Below, piece after piece: positions 51,080-60,863 of a stretch of 64,000 nucleotides of DNA (the first letter of the stretch is position 1; the number at the start of each line of letters is the position of its first letter). Under the pieces are notes generated by a model. The model was not told the origin of the DNA. It searched no databases and saw only the letters and a list, made by a program, of their open reading frames with translations. Position numbers and translations under genes: made by a program. Origin of the DNA: Tectiglobus sp965247245 (GTDB taxonomy: Bacteria; Pseudomonadota; Alphaproteobacteria; Rhizobiales; Hyphomicrobiaceae). The DNA is taken from the NCBI GenBank assembly GCA_965247245.1, contig CBDFGV010000003.1:310001-374000 (forward strand). Reading direction: 5' to 3'.

Positions 51080-52602
51080 TCAGCATCGGAACCGTTCCGA
51101 TCCTATCTCTCGTCACGTTCCTGCCGTTGGTCGGCGTGCTTTTCATTATGACGCTGCCGGATGACTTCAGCGGCCGTCGTAATGCGCGGCGGATCGCGTT
51201 GTTCGTGACGACTTTCGTGTTCCTGCTGTCGCTTCTCATCTGGATCAATTTCGATACCTCAACGGCGGCCTACCAGTTCGTTGAAGAGCAGGCCTGGTTC
51301 GGTGCTTTCAAATACAAGATGGGCGTCGATGGTATCTCGATGCTGTTTGTCATCCTGACGACGTTCCTGATGCCGCTGTGCATTCTGGCAAGCTGGGAGT
51401 CAGTGAAGGAGCGCGTCACCGAATACATGATCGCGTTTCTGGTTCTCGAGACGCTGATGATCGGCGTCTTCTGTGCACTCGATCTGGTGCTCTTCTATCT
51501 GTTCTTCGAAGCCGGCCTGATCCCGATGTTCCTGATTATTGGAGTCTGGGGCGGAGCGCGGCGTGTCTACGCCAGTTACAAGTTCTTCCTCTACACGTTG
51601 CTTGGCTCGGTGCTGATGCTGCTGGCCATGATGTACATGTACTGGACAGCCGCTACGACAGACATCCCAGAACTGATCGATAAGGTTTCCAAGAACCCGA
51701 CGCTGTTCTCAGCAGAAGCCCAATGGTGGCTGTGGCTGGCCTTCTTCGCCTCATTCGCAGTGAAGATGCCGATGTGGCCGGTCCATACCTGGCTGCCTGA
51801 TGCCCACGTCGAAGCGCCAACTGCCGGGTCAGTCATACTGGCCGGCATCCTTCTGAAGATGGGTGGTTATGGCTTCCTGCGTTTCTCAATCCCGATGTTC
51901 CCATTGGCATCGATTGACCTGGCGCCACTCGTATTCACTCTGTCCGTCATCGCCATCATTTACACTTCACTCGTCGCGCTGGCGCAGGAGGACGTAAAGA
52001 AGCTGATTGCTTACTCATCGGTGGCCCACATGGGTTTCGTGACGATGGGTATATTCGCCGGCAATACACAAGGCATTGATGGCGCCATCTTCCAGATGCT
52101 GAGCCACGGTCTCGTCTCAGCCGCCCTCTTCCTGTGCGTTGGCATTGTCTACGATCGCATGCATACGCGCGAGATCGCAGCCTACGGTGGTCTCGCCAAT
52201 CGTATGCCGATCTATGCATTCTGCTTCATGGTCTTTACCATGGCGAATGTTGGCCTACCTGGCACGTCGGGGTTTGTCGGTGAATTTCTGACGCTTCTCG
52301 GCGCCTTCAAAGCCAACACCTGGGTGGCGTTCCTGGCAACGACGGGTGTTATCTTATCCGCTGGCTATGCGCTTTACCTCTATCGCCGCGTCGTGTTCGG
52401 TGAGTTGGACAAGCCCAAGTTGATGGCAATCCAGGACATGAACATGCGAGAGATTGCGGTGATAGCGCCGCTGGTGATCCTCACCATTCTCTTTGGCTTC
52501 TACCCGGCACCTATTCTCGACGTCACTGCGGTGTCCGTGAAAAATCTGGTGGCCAACTATGAAGCCGCAATCCAAACAACGACGGCGCTGGTCGCACAGT
52601 AA
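51076..52602 (+). CDS. nuoM: NADH-quinone oxidoreductase subunit M
   Basis: A 508-residue antiporter-like subunit with 14 helices. FFEAGLIPMFLIIGVWGG marks the first channel with its Glu. KMPMWPVHTWLPDAHVEAPT (quoted in part) and the internal lysines are conserved. The ATGA overlap with nuoL couples translation. Complete and normal in length. Confidence 0.96.
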   Translation: MISIGTVPILSLVTFLPLVGVLFIMTLPDDFSGRRNARRIALFVTTFVFLLSLLIWINFDTSTAAYQFVEEQAWFGAFKYKMGVDGISMLFVILTTFLMPLCILASWESVKERVTEYMIAFLVLETLMIGVFCALDLVLFYLFFEAGLIPMFLIIGVWGGARRVYASYKFFLYTLLGSVLMLLAMMYMYWTAATTDIPELIDKVSKNPTLFSAEAQWWLWLAFFASFAVKMPMWPVHTWLPDAHVEAPTAGSVILAGILLKMGGYGFLRFSIPMFPLASIDLAPLVFTLSVIAIIYTSLVALAQEDVKKLIAYSSVAHMGFVTMGIFAGNTQGIDGAIFQMLSHGLVSAALFLCVGIVYDRMHTREIAAYGGLANRMPIYAFCFMVFTMANVGLPGTSGFVGEFLTLLGAFKANTWVAFLATTGVILSAGYALYLYRRVVFGELDKPKLMAIQDMNMREIAVIAPLVILTILFGFYPAPILDVTAVSVKNLVANYEAAIQTTTALVAQ

Positions 52603-52616
52603 CAAGGACACTGCCA

Positions 52617-54068
52617 ATGCCTGAGAGCCTTGCGATTTATGCGCCGCTGCTGCCCGAGCTGATCCTCGCGATCGGCGCGATGGCTCTTTTGATGTACGGC
52701 GTGTTTCGCCCGGAAACACAGGAAGAGGCTATCACCGTTGGCTGGCTGGCCATCTTGCTGCTGATCGTGGCTGGCGGCGTCATGCTCTATTACGGCGAGG
52801 GCAGCCAGTCGCTGTTCGAAGGCGCCTTCGTTAATGACGACTTCGCGCGTTTCATGAAGGTCTTAGCCCTTGGCGGATCGGCATTCGCGCTGATGCTCGC
52901 CTTTGATGACTTCCGCGATCTCAAGATTATGAAGTTTGAGTATCCGGTACTCGTGCTGCTTGCGACTACCGGCATGATGGTCATGATTTCGGCGCGCGAT
53001 CTCATTGCCCTCTACATTGGTCTCGAGCTGCAGAGCTTGGCACTTTACGTCGTCGCTGCCTATCGACGAGACTCCGTGCGCGCCAGTGAGGCCGGCCTGA
53101 AGTACTTTGTTCTGGGAGCGCTCTCTTCAGGCATGCTGCTGTACGGCGCATCACTGCTCTATGGCTTCTCCGGCTCGACTGATTTCCAGGTTATCGCAAA
53201 CGCAGCCAAGGGTGCCGAGGTCGCCACCAATCTCTGGCTGATCTTCGGTCTTGTATTCCTGATGGTCGGGTTGGCCTTCAAGGTATCCGCCGTTCCCTTC
53301 CATATGTGGACGCCGGATGTCTACGAGGGTTCTGCAACACCGGTCACAGCCTTCTTTGCAACAGCGCCCAAAGTGGCGGCGATGGCATTGTTGGTTCGCG
53401 TCACGCTTGATGCCTTTCCCGGCATTGCAGTGCAGTGGCAGCAGATCATTACGTTTGTCGCCATTGCATCGATGTTGCTGGGCGCGTTTGCAGCCATCGG
53501 CCAAAACAACATCAAGCGCCTGATGGCATACTCCTCCATCGCGAATATTGGCTTCGCTTTGGTCGGCTTGGCCGCGAATTCCGTCGAAGGCACACAGGGC
53601 GTGATCATCTACATGGCGATCTACGTCGTCATGACGCTCGGAACTTTCGCCTGCATCCTGTCCATGCGGCGCAACGATGTGGCCGTTGAGGAGATCAGCG
53701 AGCTATCCGGCTTGGCGCGTACCAACCTGCCAATGGCATTTGCGTTGATGATCTTGATGTTCTCGTTGGCCGGCATCCCGCCGCTGGTTGGCTTCTTCGC
53801 CAAGTACTACGTTTTCCTGGCCGCCATTAACGCGGGTCTTTATCCGTTGGCGATTGTCGGCGTGCTCGCAAGTGTCGTCGGTGCCTACTACTATCTGCGT
53901 GTCATCAAGGTCATGTTCTTTGATGATGCCCGCGATGCATTCCAGCCGGTGCGTTTCGCGCCCGGGGTGGTGATGGGACTGTCTGCCTTGCTCATGGTCG
54001 TCGGCGTTGTTGCGCTTGGCCCCTTCGTTGACGCTGCCATGGCGGCCGCCCAGACATTCCGGTTCTAG
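52617..54068 (+). CDS. nuoN: NADH-quinone oxidoreductase subunit N
   Basis: A 483-residue antiporter-like subunit with 14 helices. It has IGLELQSLALYVVAAYRRDS, VSAVPFHMWTPDVYEGSATPV (in part), and NIKRLMAYSSIANIGF. It closes the complex I locus; birA follows after about 30 bases, so it may be on the same transcript. Confidence 0.96.
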   Translation: MPESLAIYAPLLPELILAIGAMALLMYGVFRPETQEEAITVGWLAILLLIVAGGVMLYYGEGSQSLFEGAFVNDDFARFMKVLALGGSAFALMLAFDDFRDLKIMKFEYPVLVLLATTGMMVMISARDLIALYIGLELQSLALYVVAAYRRDSVRASEAGLKYFVLGALSSGMLLYGASLLYGFSGSTDFQVIANAAKGAEVATNLWLIFGLVFLMVGLAFKVSAVPFHMWTPDVYEGSATPVTAFFATAPKVAAMALLVRVTLDAFPGIAVQWQQIITFVAIASMLLGAFAAIGQNNIKRLMAYSSIANIGFALVGLAANSVEGTQGVIIYMAIYVVMTLGTFACILSMRRNDVAVEEISELSGLARTNLPMAFALMILMFSLAGIPPLVGFFAKYYVFLAAINAGLYPLAIVGVLASVVGAYYYLRVIKVMFFDDARDAFQPVRFAPGVVMGLSALLMVVGVVALGPFVDAAMAAAQTFRF

Positions 54069-54100
54069 GATCGCCGACTAGTTCAACTGGATTGACCGCT

Positions 54101-54877
54101 ATGCATTGGCCAGTTGTCACCTTTGGTGAGCTCGACTCGACCAACATGGAGGCGCAGCGGCGCATCGCAGCCGGCGTTCATGAACCAACATGGATTAGAG
54201 CTGGGCGACAAACGGCAGGACGCGGTCGATCAGGTCGTAGTTGGCAATCCCTAGACGGCAACTTGCTGGTGAGCTTGCTCCTGCCTCTCCAGTGTCCACC
54301 AAGCGTGTTGCACCATCTTTCGCTGGTCAGTGGTCTCGCACTCCACCAGGCAATCACCGAGTACAGTCGGGATAAAGGTAGCAGTTTGAAACCGTGCTTG
54401 AAGTGGCCCAACGATGTCCTGATCGATGACGCCAAAGTCGCGGGAATACTCGTCGAAAGCTCGATCGTGGGTAATCTTGCAATGGCGATCATCGGTTTCG
54501 GCGTCAATCTGCAGGCGGCCCCACAGCTGGAGGATCGCAACACGACGAGCCTGTCAGATCATGCTTTGACGACGACGCCAGAAGAGTTTCTACCGTTCCT
54601 CGATAGCTGGCTCGCGCACACAATCAGCACTTGGGACAACGGACGCGAATTTGATCGCATCAGACAAGCCTGGCTCAATAACTCGTTTCCACTCGATCAT
54701 CCCATTGCGATCAATACAACCCAGGGGCGCGTTCAAGGCGGCTTCGCGGGTCTCGATAACGATGGCGCGTTGCTCATCCGTACAACTGACGGTAAAATTG
54801 AACTCTTTCACTTCGGTGATGTCGCTGTAGGGGGTGAAGCAGCGACCAGCGCAAACGGGGAAACCAGGACCACTTGA
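54101..54877 (+). CDS. birA: Biotin-protein ligase
   Basis: About 258 residues from ATG 54101; a TTG at 54092 would add three. It activates biotin with ATP and attaches it to the carrier of acetyl-CoA and other carboxylases. Seen motifs: AGRGRSGRSW (biotinyl-AMP loop), KWPNDV and GFGVNLQ, then the C-terminal SH3-like part. It lacks the N-terminal DNA-binding domain, so it is a monofunctional ligase. The gene follows nuoN and overlaps rnj by four bases, typical for this group. Confidence 0.92.
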   Translation: MHWPVVTFGELDSTNMEAQRRIAAGVHEPTWIRAGRQTAGRGRSGRSWQSLDGNLLVSLLLPLQCPPSVLHHLSLVSGLALHQAITEYSRDKGSSLKPCLKWPNDVLIDDAKVAGILVESSIVGNLAMAIIGFGVNLQAAPQLEDRNTTSLSDHALTTTPEEFLPFLDSWLAHTISTWDNGREFDRIRQAWLNNSFPLDHPIAINTTQGRVQGGFAGLDNDGALLIRTTDGKIELFHFGDVAVGGEAATSANGETRTT

Positions 54878-56571
54878 GCAAAAGCAATCCAGAAAACGAT
54901 CGCAGCGAGCTGGTGTTTGTTGCTCTCGGCGGTCTCGGGGAGATAGGCATGAACGTCTATCTCTATGGCAAAGGGCCACCGGACGATCGTGAATGGCTGA
55001 TGGTCGACCTTGGGATCACTTTCCCGGGTGAGCACGAACCCGGCGTTGACATTGTCCTGCCTGACCTTCGTTTCATCGAGGCTGAGGCTCAGGCGTTGTC
55101 CGGGATCGTCATAACGCACGCCCACGAAGACCATATCGGAGCGGTGATCGAAATGTGGCCGCGCCTGCGTGCGCCGGTTTACACGACACCATTCGCAGCA
55201 GGTATGCTGAAAGCCAAGTTGGCCGAGTTCGGCGCAGCCAAGGCACCGACCATAAAGGAAATCAATCCGGAGAGCCGCTTTCAAGTTGGCAGTTTCGACC
55301 TTGAGTACGTTTCGATGTCTCACTCCATCCCGGAGACGTCGGGATTGGTCATTCGAACAGACAAAGGCACCGTCTTTCACACCGCCGATTGGAAGCTCGA
55401 TCACGCGCCATTGGTTGGCAAACCCACTAATGAAAAGCGTATAGAAGAGATCGGCCAGGAGGGCGTCGATGTCCTGGTTTGCGACTCCACCAACGCCTTT
55501 CGAGATGGCACATCTCCATCAGAAACCGAGGTCGCGGAGTCGCTCGCGAAGATCATTGCGCAGGAATCTGGCCGGGTCATTCTCACAACGTTCTCTTCAA
55601 ACGTCGCCCGGATCAAAGCCGTTGGCGATGCCGCGCGCGCAACGGGGCGTCAGCTTGTTGTCGCGGGTCGCGCGCTGCACAGGGTCATCCGTGTTGCCAT
55701 TGACACTGGCTACCTTCCAACAGATTTCAGCTACGTAGACCAAGAACACTTTAGTTATCTCGCCCCAAATGAAGCGTTGGCACTTGTAACGGGAAGCCAG
55801 GGCGAACCACGGGCTGCTTTGTCCAGGATCGCCGACGGTGACCATCGCGATATCAAACTCGGCCAAGGCGACGCGGTGATCTATTCATCGCGAATCATTC
55901 CCGGAAACGAGAAGGGCATCCTCGAAATCCAGAACAAGCTTGCCGGTGCGGGTTGCAAGATCATCACCGATAACGAGGGTCTTGTTCACGTCACAGGCCA
56001 TCCCCGGCGTGATGAGCTGCGCAAGATGTTTGACTGGATCAAGCCGCGCACCATGGTGCCGATGCACGGAGAGATGCGCCACCTTAAGGAGAATGCGCGT
56101 CTCGCCCGGCAGGCCCAAATCCCGAGTGTAGCGCCGGTGACAGACGGTCAAATGCTACGGCTGCTGCCCGGCAAACCGAAGATCATCGACGACGTACCGG
56201 TCGGTCGATACTTCCGTGACGGGAGGTTGATCATCTCTGAAGGCGATGGCCCGGTCCGCGAACGCCGTAAGCTATCGTTCGTAGGGCTAGTCGCCGTTGC
56301 TCTTGCCATGACCCCGCGCGGCGAAGTTCTGGGGGATGTTGATCTCGCCCTCGACGGCGTGCCTGAGGAAGACGCAGAAGGCGAACTGATGGAGGATCTC
56401 GTCCTCGACGCGGTCGACGGCACACTTGACAGCATTCCGCCCAAACGACGCAAGGACATCGAGATGGTTCGAGAAGCGGTCCGCCGCTCTGTCCGCTCTG
56501 CTGTTGATCGGGCATGGGGCAAGAGGCCCATTGTCAAGGTGCTGATCAACGTTGTACCGACGAGAAGCTGA
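54874..56571 (+). CDS. rnj: Ribonuclease J
   Basis: A 565-residue metallo-beta-lactamase-type RNase with 5'-to-3' exo- and endonuclease activity. Metal ligands are in HAHEDHIGA (about residue 82), with the second His cluster in MSHSIPET and the Asp in FHTADWK. The beta-CASP motifs follow (STFSSNVARI-type, then MHGEMRHL). The start is TTG in a four-base overlap with birA (TTGA), with AGGACC upstream. The C-terminus is the extra RNase J domain. Confidence 0.92.
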   Translation: MSKSNPENDRSELVFVALGGLGEIGMNVYLYGKGPPDDREWLMVDLGITFPGEHEPGVDIVLPDLRFIEAEAQALSGIVITHAHEDHIGAVIEMWPRLRAPVYTTPFAAGMLKAKLAEFGAAKAPTIKEINPESRFQVGSFDLEYVSMSHSIPETSGLVIRTDKGTVFHTADWKLDHAPLVGKPTNEKRIEEIGQEGVDVLVCDSTNAFRDGTSPSETEVAESLAKIIAQESGRVILTTFSSNVARIKAVGDAARATGRQLVVAGRALHRVIRVAIDTGYLPTDFSYVDQEHFSYLAPNEALALVTGSQGEPRAALSRIADGDHRDIKLGQGDAVIYSSRIIPGNEKGILEIQNKLAGAGCKIITDNEGLVHVTGHPRRDELRKMFDWIKPRTMVPMHGEMRHLKENARLARQAQIPSVAPVTDGQMLRLLPGKPKIIDDVPVGRYFRDGRLIISEGDGPVRERRKLSFVGLVAVALAMTPRGEVLGDVDLALDGVPEEDAEGELMEDLVLDAVDGTLDSIPPKRRKDIEMVREAVRRSVRSAVDRAWGKRPIVKVLINVVPTRS

Positions 56572-56616
56572 CGCTTGTCGGTAGCATCAGACTGAATTCA
56601 TCGATGGGACAACACT

Positions 56617-57021
56617 ATGATTGGCCGACTGAACCACGTTGCAATTGCTGTGAAGGACATTCAGGCCGCTGCCGCTGTCTATCGCGATACGCTTGGTGCT
56701 GACATAACGGCCGCCGAACCGCAGCCCGAACACGGTGTAACAACGGTCTTCATCAACCTGCCAAACACCAAGATCGAACTGCTTGAACCTCTCGGTGAAG
56801 GTTCGCCAATTGCCAAATTCCTCGAGCGCAACAGCGACGGTGGAATCCACCATGTCTGCTACGAAGTGGATGATATCATTGCCGCCCGCGATAAACTGAT
56901 CAGTGAAGGCGCACGTATCCTTGGGGATGGTGAGCCGAAAATTGGTGCGCACGGCAAACCAGTGCTGTTCCTGCACCCAAAAGACTTCAACGGCGTGCTG
57001 ACCGAACTCGAGCAGGCTTAA
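56617..57021 (+). CDS. mce: Methylmalonyl-CoA epimerase
   Basis: A 134-residue vicinal-oxygen-chelate enzyme. It begins IGRLNHVAIAVKD, with the metal-binding His, and has GIHHVCYEVDDI with the second His and a Glu in IELLEPLG. A C-terminal acidic residue in GVLTELEQA completes the site. It converts the (2S) to the (2R) form of methylmalonyl-CoA in propionate breakdown. It is the usual neighbour of rnj and DUF1467 genes in Hyphomicrobiales. Confidence 0.92.
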   Translation: MIGRLNHVAIAVKDIQAAAAVYRDTLGADITAAEPQPEHGVTTVFINLPNTKIELLEPLGEGSPIAKFLERNSDGGIHHVCYEVDDIIAARDKLISEGARILGDGEPKIGAHGKPVLFLHPKDFNGVLTELEQA

Positions 57022-57063
57022 TCAATCAAAGGCTGTTTCGGCCGCGCAAACGAGTACGATCGA

Positions 57064-57327
57064 ATGAGCATTCCCCTCGGTATAGCGCTTTTCTTCGTCA
57101 TCTGGTGGATCATTCTGTTTGCTGTCTTGCCATTTGGCGTCTACACGCAGGCCGAAGACGGTCACGTCGTGCCCGGAACGCCGGAAAGTGCGCCAAAGAA
57201 GTTCTCCTTCGCTCGGGTGGCGCAGATCAACACAGTCGTCGCGATCATAGTTTTCTGCATTGTCTGGGGCGCCATTGAGCTTGACGTGTTCGGGATCGCC
57301 GAATTCGCTGCCGCGGTGAACCGCTAG
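57064..57327 (+). CDS. DUF1467 membrane protein
   Basis: An 87-residue protein with two helices (about 4-25: LGIALFFVIWWIILFAVLPFG in part; and 58-78: TVVAIIVFCIVWGAIEL) joined by a polar loop with VVPGTPESAPKK. This pattern is the DUF1467 family, nearly restricted to alphaproteobacteria. Function not known. It stands between mce and proS as in related genomes. Confidence 0.85.
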   Translation: MSIPLGIALFFVIWWIILFAVLPFGVYTQAEDGHVVPGTPESAPKKFSFARVAQINTVVAIIVFCIVWGAIELDVFGIAEFAAAVNR

Positions 57328-57503
57328 CTTTCACCTATTCCAACTGGGTATAATTCACCTTCGCGCCGTGACGAACGGCCCGCATTGCATTGCTTAATGC
57401 GCGATCCCGGTTTATGAGCGCAAAGCACGGAACCTGTGTCACTCAGTACAAAGACGCCTTCTTTGGCTGAGCCCGACTGACAACTGCAGCGGATCTGAAA
57501 GCC

Positions 57504-58850
57504 ATGCACCTATCGCGATACTTCCTCCCGGTTTTGCGTGAAACGCCGAAGGAAGCCGAAATTGTCTCTCATCAGTACATGTTGCGGGCCGGCATGATCA
57601 AACAGGCAAGCGCCGGCATATACTCCTGGCTGCCGCTTGGATTGCGCGTGCTAAACAAAATCGCTGATATTGTTCGTGATGAGCAAAACCGGGCGGGCGC
57701 AATCGAAGTCCTGATGCCGACGATCCAGTCCGCGGATCTGTGGCGCGAGTCTGGTCGCTATGATGATTACGGCAAGGAAATGCTGCGAATCCAGGACCGC
57801 CACGAGCGAGACATGCTCTATGGTCCGACAAACGAAGAATTGATCACGCAGATCTTCCGCGACAGCGTCAAGAGCTACCGCGACCTGCCGCGCAACCTCT
57901 ACCATATCCAATGGAAGTTCCGGGATGAGATCCGCCCGCGTTTCGGCGTGATGCGCGGCCGCGAGTTTCTCATGAAGGACGCATACTCGTTCGATCTCAC
58001 CGAAGAAGACGGTCGCAAGTCCTATAACCGGATGTTCGCCGCCTATCTCAGAACCTTCGCCCGAATGGGATTGAAGTCGATCCCGATGAAGGCTGAAACC
58101 GGACCGATTGGCGGCGATCTCAGTCACGAGTTCATCATCCTGGCAGAAACCGGTGAGAGCCAAGTCTACGGCCATCAGGATCTGTTCGATGGCGATATTC
58201 CACCTGCCGACCTGGATTTCGACGGGGATCTGACCCCGATTGTCGACCAGTGGACGTCGCTCTATGCCGCCACTGATGAAATGCATGACGAGGCCCGCTT
58301 CAAGTCCGAAGTGCCTGCTGACAAACAGGTTTCAGCTCGCGGGATTGAAGTCGGCCATATTTTCTTCTTCGGAACCAAGTACTCAGAGCCGATGGGGTGC
58401 CGTGTGCAAACGCCGGACGGGGAAATGGCCAACATCCAGATGGGATCGTACGGCGTCGGTATCTCGCGACTTGCGGGCGCGATCATTGAGGCCTGCCACG
58501 ATGATCGGGGAATCAAATGGCCGGTACCTGCCGCACCGTTTGAAGTTGGTCTAATCAACCTGAAGTCTGGTGATGAAGGTACAGACGCCGCTTGCGGCTC
58601 CGTGTACGAGCAATTCGCGAACGCCGGCATTGAAGTGCTGTATGACGATACCGGTGAACGGGCCGGCGGAAAGTTCGCGACAATGGATCTTATCGGTGTG
58701 CCATACCAGGTGGTTGTTGGTCCGAAAGGTCTCAAGGATGGTCAGGCCGAAGTTACGGATCGTCAAACAGGCGGCAAAGAGACCATCAGCTTGGACACGG
58801 TTGCGTCCGTCATCTCAGAGCGCGTGAAGCAACAGCGCATGCTCGTCTAG
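57504..58850 (+). CDS. proS: Prolyl-tRNA synthetase
   Basis: A 448-residue class II synthetase. Motif 1 is near LGLRVLNKIADIVRDE. Motif 2 is in the QWKFRDEIRPRFGVMRGREF region, and motif 3 is GSYGVGISRLAGAI. The C-terminal anticodon-binding domain is present. It lacks the editing insert between motifs 2 and 3, the short form normal in alphaproteobacteria. ATP-dependent charging of tRNA-Pro. It precedes lolC by 18 bases. Confidence 0.95.
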   Translation: MHLSRYFLPVLRETPKEAEIVSHQYMLRAGMIKQASAGIYSWLPLGLRVLNKIADIVRDEQNRAGAIEVLMPTIQSADLWRESGRYDDYGKEMLRIQDRHERDMLYGPTNEELITQIFRDSVKSYRDLPRNLYHIQWKFRDEIRPRFGVMRGREFLMKDAYSFDLTEEDGRKSYNRMFAAYLRTFARMGLKSIPMKAETGPIGGDLSHEFIILAETGESQVYGHQDLFDGDIPPADLDFDGDLTPIVDQWTSLYAATDEMHDEARFKSEVPADKQVSARGIEVGHIFFFGTKYSEPMGCRVQTPDGEMANIQMGSYGVGISRLAGAIIEACHDDRGIKWPVPAAPFEVGLINLKSGDEGTDAACGSVYEQFANAGIEVLYDDTGERAGGKFATMDLIGVPYQVVVGPKGLKDGQAEVTDRQTGGKETISLDTVASVISERVKQQRMLV

Positions 58851-58868
58851 GCTGACAAGGGGGACGCG

Positions 58869-60140
58869 ATGACCACATCCACTGATACGGCGCCGTTTGC
58901 TCCTTTCGAGTGGATGCTCGCAAGCCGCTATTTGCGCGCCAGGCGCAAAGAGGGCTTCATCTCCGTTATCGCGGGATTCTCGTTTGTCGGCATTATGCTT
59001 GGCGTTGCCACACTGATTATCGTGATGGCAGTGATGAATGGTTTCCGCAATCAGTTGTTCGAGAAGATCCTCGGCCTCAATGGGCATGCTGTTGTCCAGA
59101 AGATTGCGTCTGGTCCCTTCGATAACTATCCGGATGTGGTCGAACGCCTGAAGGGTGTCGAAGGTGTCCAAAAAGCAATCCCGTTGATCGAAGGCCAAGT
59201 GATGCTCTCATCTCCACGGCAGGCGCTGGGTGGTTTTGTCCGTGGCATGACTGAGCAAGGCATCCGCAACCTTCCTCTTGTCGCGAACAACATCATCCTC
59301 GGAAAGATTGACGGCTTTGACAATCAACGTGGCATCGCCATTGGTTCGCGCCTTGCGAACGACCTAGGCATCAATCTGGGTGGTGTGATTACTCTGGTGT
59401 CTCCCAGGGGAGCGCGAACCCCGTTTGGAACGGCACCGCGGACGAAACCGTATCGTGTGGTCGCGATATTCGAACTTGGCATGTCTGAGTATGACCGCTC
59501 CATGGTCTTCATGCCGATGCTCGAAGCGCAACGGTACTTTTCCAAAGGCCCTCAGGTCGACGTGATCGAGGTCGTGATCGACCATCCGGAAAACATAGAT
59601 CGTCGCGTTGCGGCCATGAAGGCCGCGCTGGGTGACGACTATAACTTTGTCAGCTGGCGGCAGCGGAACCAAACGTTCTTCACTGTGCTCGAAGTCGAGC
59701 GGACGGTGATGTTCATCATATTGTCGCTGATCGTCTTGGTGGCAGCTCTCAACATTATTTCCGGCATTATGATGCTGGTGAAGGACAAAAGCCGCGACAT
59801 TGCGATTCTGCGTACGATGGGGGCGACGAAGCACGCCATCATGCGCGTCTTCCTGATAACCGGCGCCTCCATCGGTGTGGTCGGTACGATCGCGGGACTG
59901 ATCCTGGGGATCATATTCTGTGAAAACATCGAAGCCATTCGCCAGTTCGTGCAGTGGCTGACAGGCACGACCCTTATGGATCCGAGCGTCTATTATCTCA
60001 CGCGCTTGCCGGCTGACATCGATCCGCAGGAGACGATTGGCATCGTTGTGATGGCGCTGACGCTATCGATCCTGGCAACCCTCTACCCCTCCTGGCGGGC
60101 ATCGAAACTCGATCCCGTCGAGGCACTAAGATACGAATAG
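58869..60140 (+). CDS. lolC: Lipoprotein-releasing system permease
   Basis: A 423-residue FtsX-type permease with helix 1 at about residues 30-55 (ISVIAGFSFVGIMLGVATLIIV in part), a large periplasmic domain to about 275, then three helices to the end. The motif LRxMGAT in the last cytoplasmic loop contacts the ATPase LolD. It extracts lipoproteins from the inner membrane for transfer to LolA. Only one permease is present, so it is the fused-role LolF type known in many alphaproteobacteria or named LolC/E. Confidence 0.9.
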   Translation: MTTSTDTAPFAPFEWMLASRYLRARRKEGFISVIAGFSFVGIMLGVATLIIVMAVMNGFRNQLFEKILGLNGHAVVQKIASGPFDNYPDVVERLKGVEGVQKAIPLIEGQVMLSSPRQALGGFVRGMTEQGIRNLPLVANNIILGKIDGFDNQRGIAIGSRLANDLGINLGGVITLVSPRGARTPFGTAPRTKPYRVVAIFELGMSEYDRSMVFMPMLEAQRYFSKGPQVDVIEVVIDHPENIDRRVAAMKAALGDDYNFVSWRQRNQTFFTVLEVERTVMFIILSLIVLVAALNIISGIMMLVKDKSRDIAILRTMGATKHAIMRVFLITGASIGVVGTIAGLILGIIFCENIEAIRQFVQWLTGTTLMDPSVYYLTRLPADIDPQETIGIVVMALTLSILATLYPSWRASKLDPVEALRYE

Positions 60141-60158
60141 TCTGGGCAGGAAACACTC

Positions 60159-60863
60159 ATGCAGCATCCGGTTCTCAGGCTGGTCGACCTCAAACGCGCC
60201 TTTCATCAGGGTGAGCGGGAGATCCGCGTTTTGGATGGTGCCTCTGCGGAGCTCTATCCGGGACAGGCCGTGGCGCTGGTTGGGCCCTCAGGATCGGGCA
60301 AGTCAACGCTGCTGCACATTGCCGGCCTTTTGGAGTCACCGGACAGCGGCAACGTCTTCGTCAATGGTCAGGACTGCGCGCAAATGAGCGACCGTGAACG
60401 CACGCGGGTGCGCCGGGCAGAACTTGGCTTTGTCTACCAGTTCCACCAATTGCTTCCGGAATTCTCCGCTCTGGAGAACGTTGTCATCCCGCAGATGATC
60501 CGCGGTACATCGCGCCGCGCCGCCGGTGAACGGGGCCGCGAGCTCCTGACCATGTTGGGCCTTGGCGAACGCGTCGACCATCGCCCAGCCGAACTCTCAG
60601 GCGGTGAGCAACAGCGCACCGCAATTGCGCGCGGCATCGCGAACCAACCGCGCTTGCTCCTCGCCGATGAACCCACGGGCAATCTCGACCCAACGACGTC
60701 TGATCGCGTGTTCGGCGATCTCATGTCGTTGATCGAACACACCGGTGTGTCGGCACTCATTGCGACCCACAATATGGAACTGGCGCAACGCATGCACCGT
60801 GTCCTGCGCCTTGAAGGTGGCAAGTTAATCGAGGTTGAGCGCAGTCAGCTTGCTGCTCAGTAA
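60159..60863 (+). CDS. lolD: Lipoprotein-releasing ABC ATPase
   Basis: A 234-residue ABC ATPase. Walker A is GPSGSGKST (about 45-53), the Q-loop is VYQFHQLLPEFSALEN, the signature is LSGGEQQRTAIARG, and Walker B is LLLADEPTGNLD. It powers lipoprotein release with the upstream permease. The start lies 18 bases after lolC. The stop overlaps the end of the convergent serine hydrolase gene by seven bases. Confidence 0.94.
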   Translation: MQHPVLRLVDLKRAFHQGEREIRVLDGASAELYPGQAVALVGPSGSGKSTLLHIAGLLESPDSGNVFVNGQDCAQMSDRERTRVRRAELGFVYQFHQLLPEFSALENVVIPQMIRGTSRRAAGERGRELLTMLGLGERVDHRPAELSGGEQQRTAIARGIANQPRLLLADEPTGNLDPTTSDRVFGDLMSLIEHTGVSALIATHNMELAQRMHRVLRLEGGKLIEVERSQLAAQ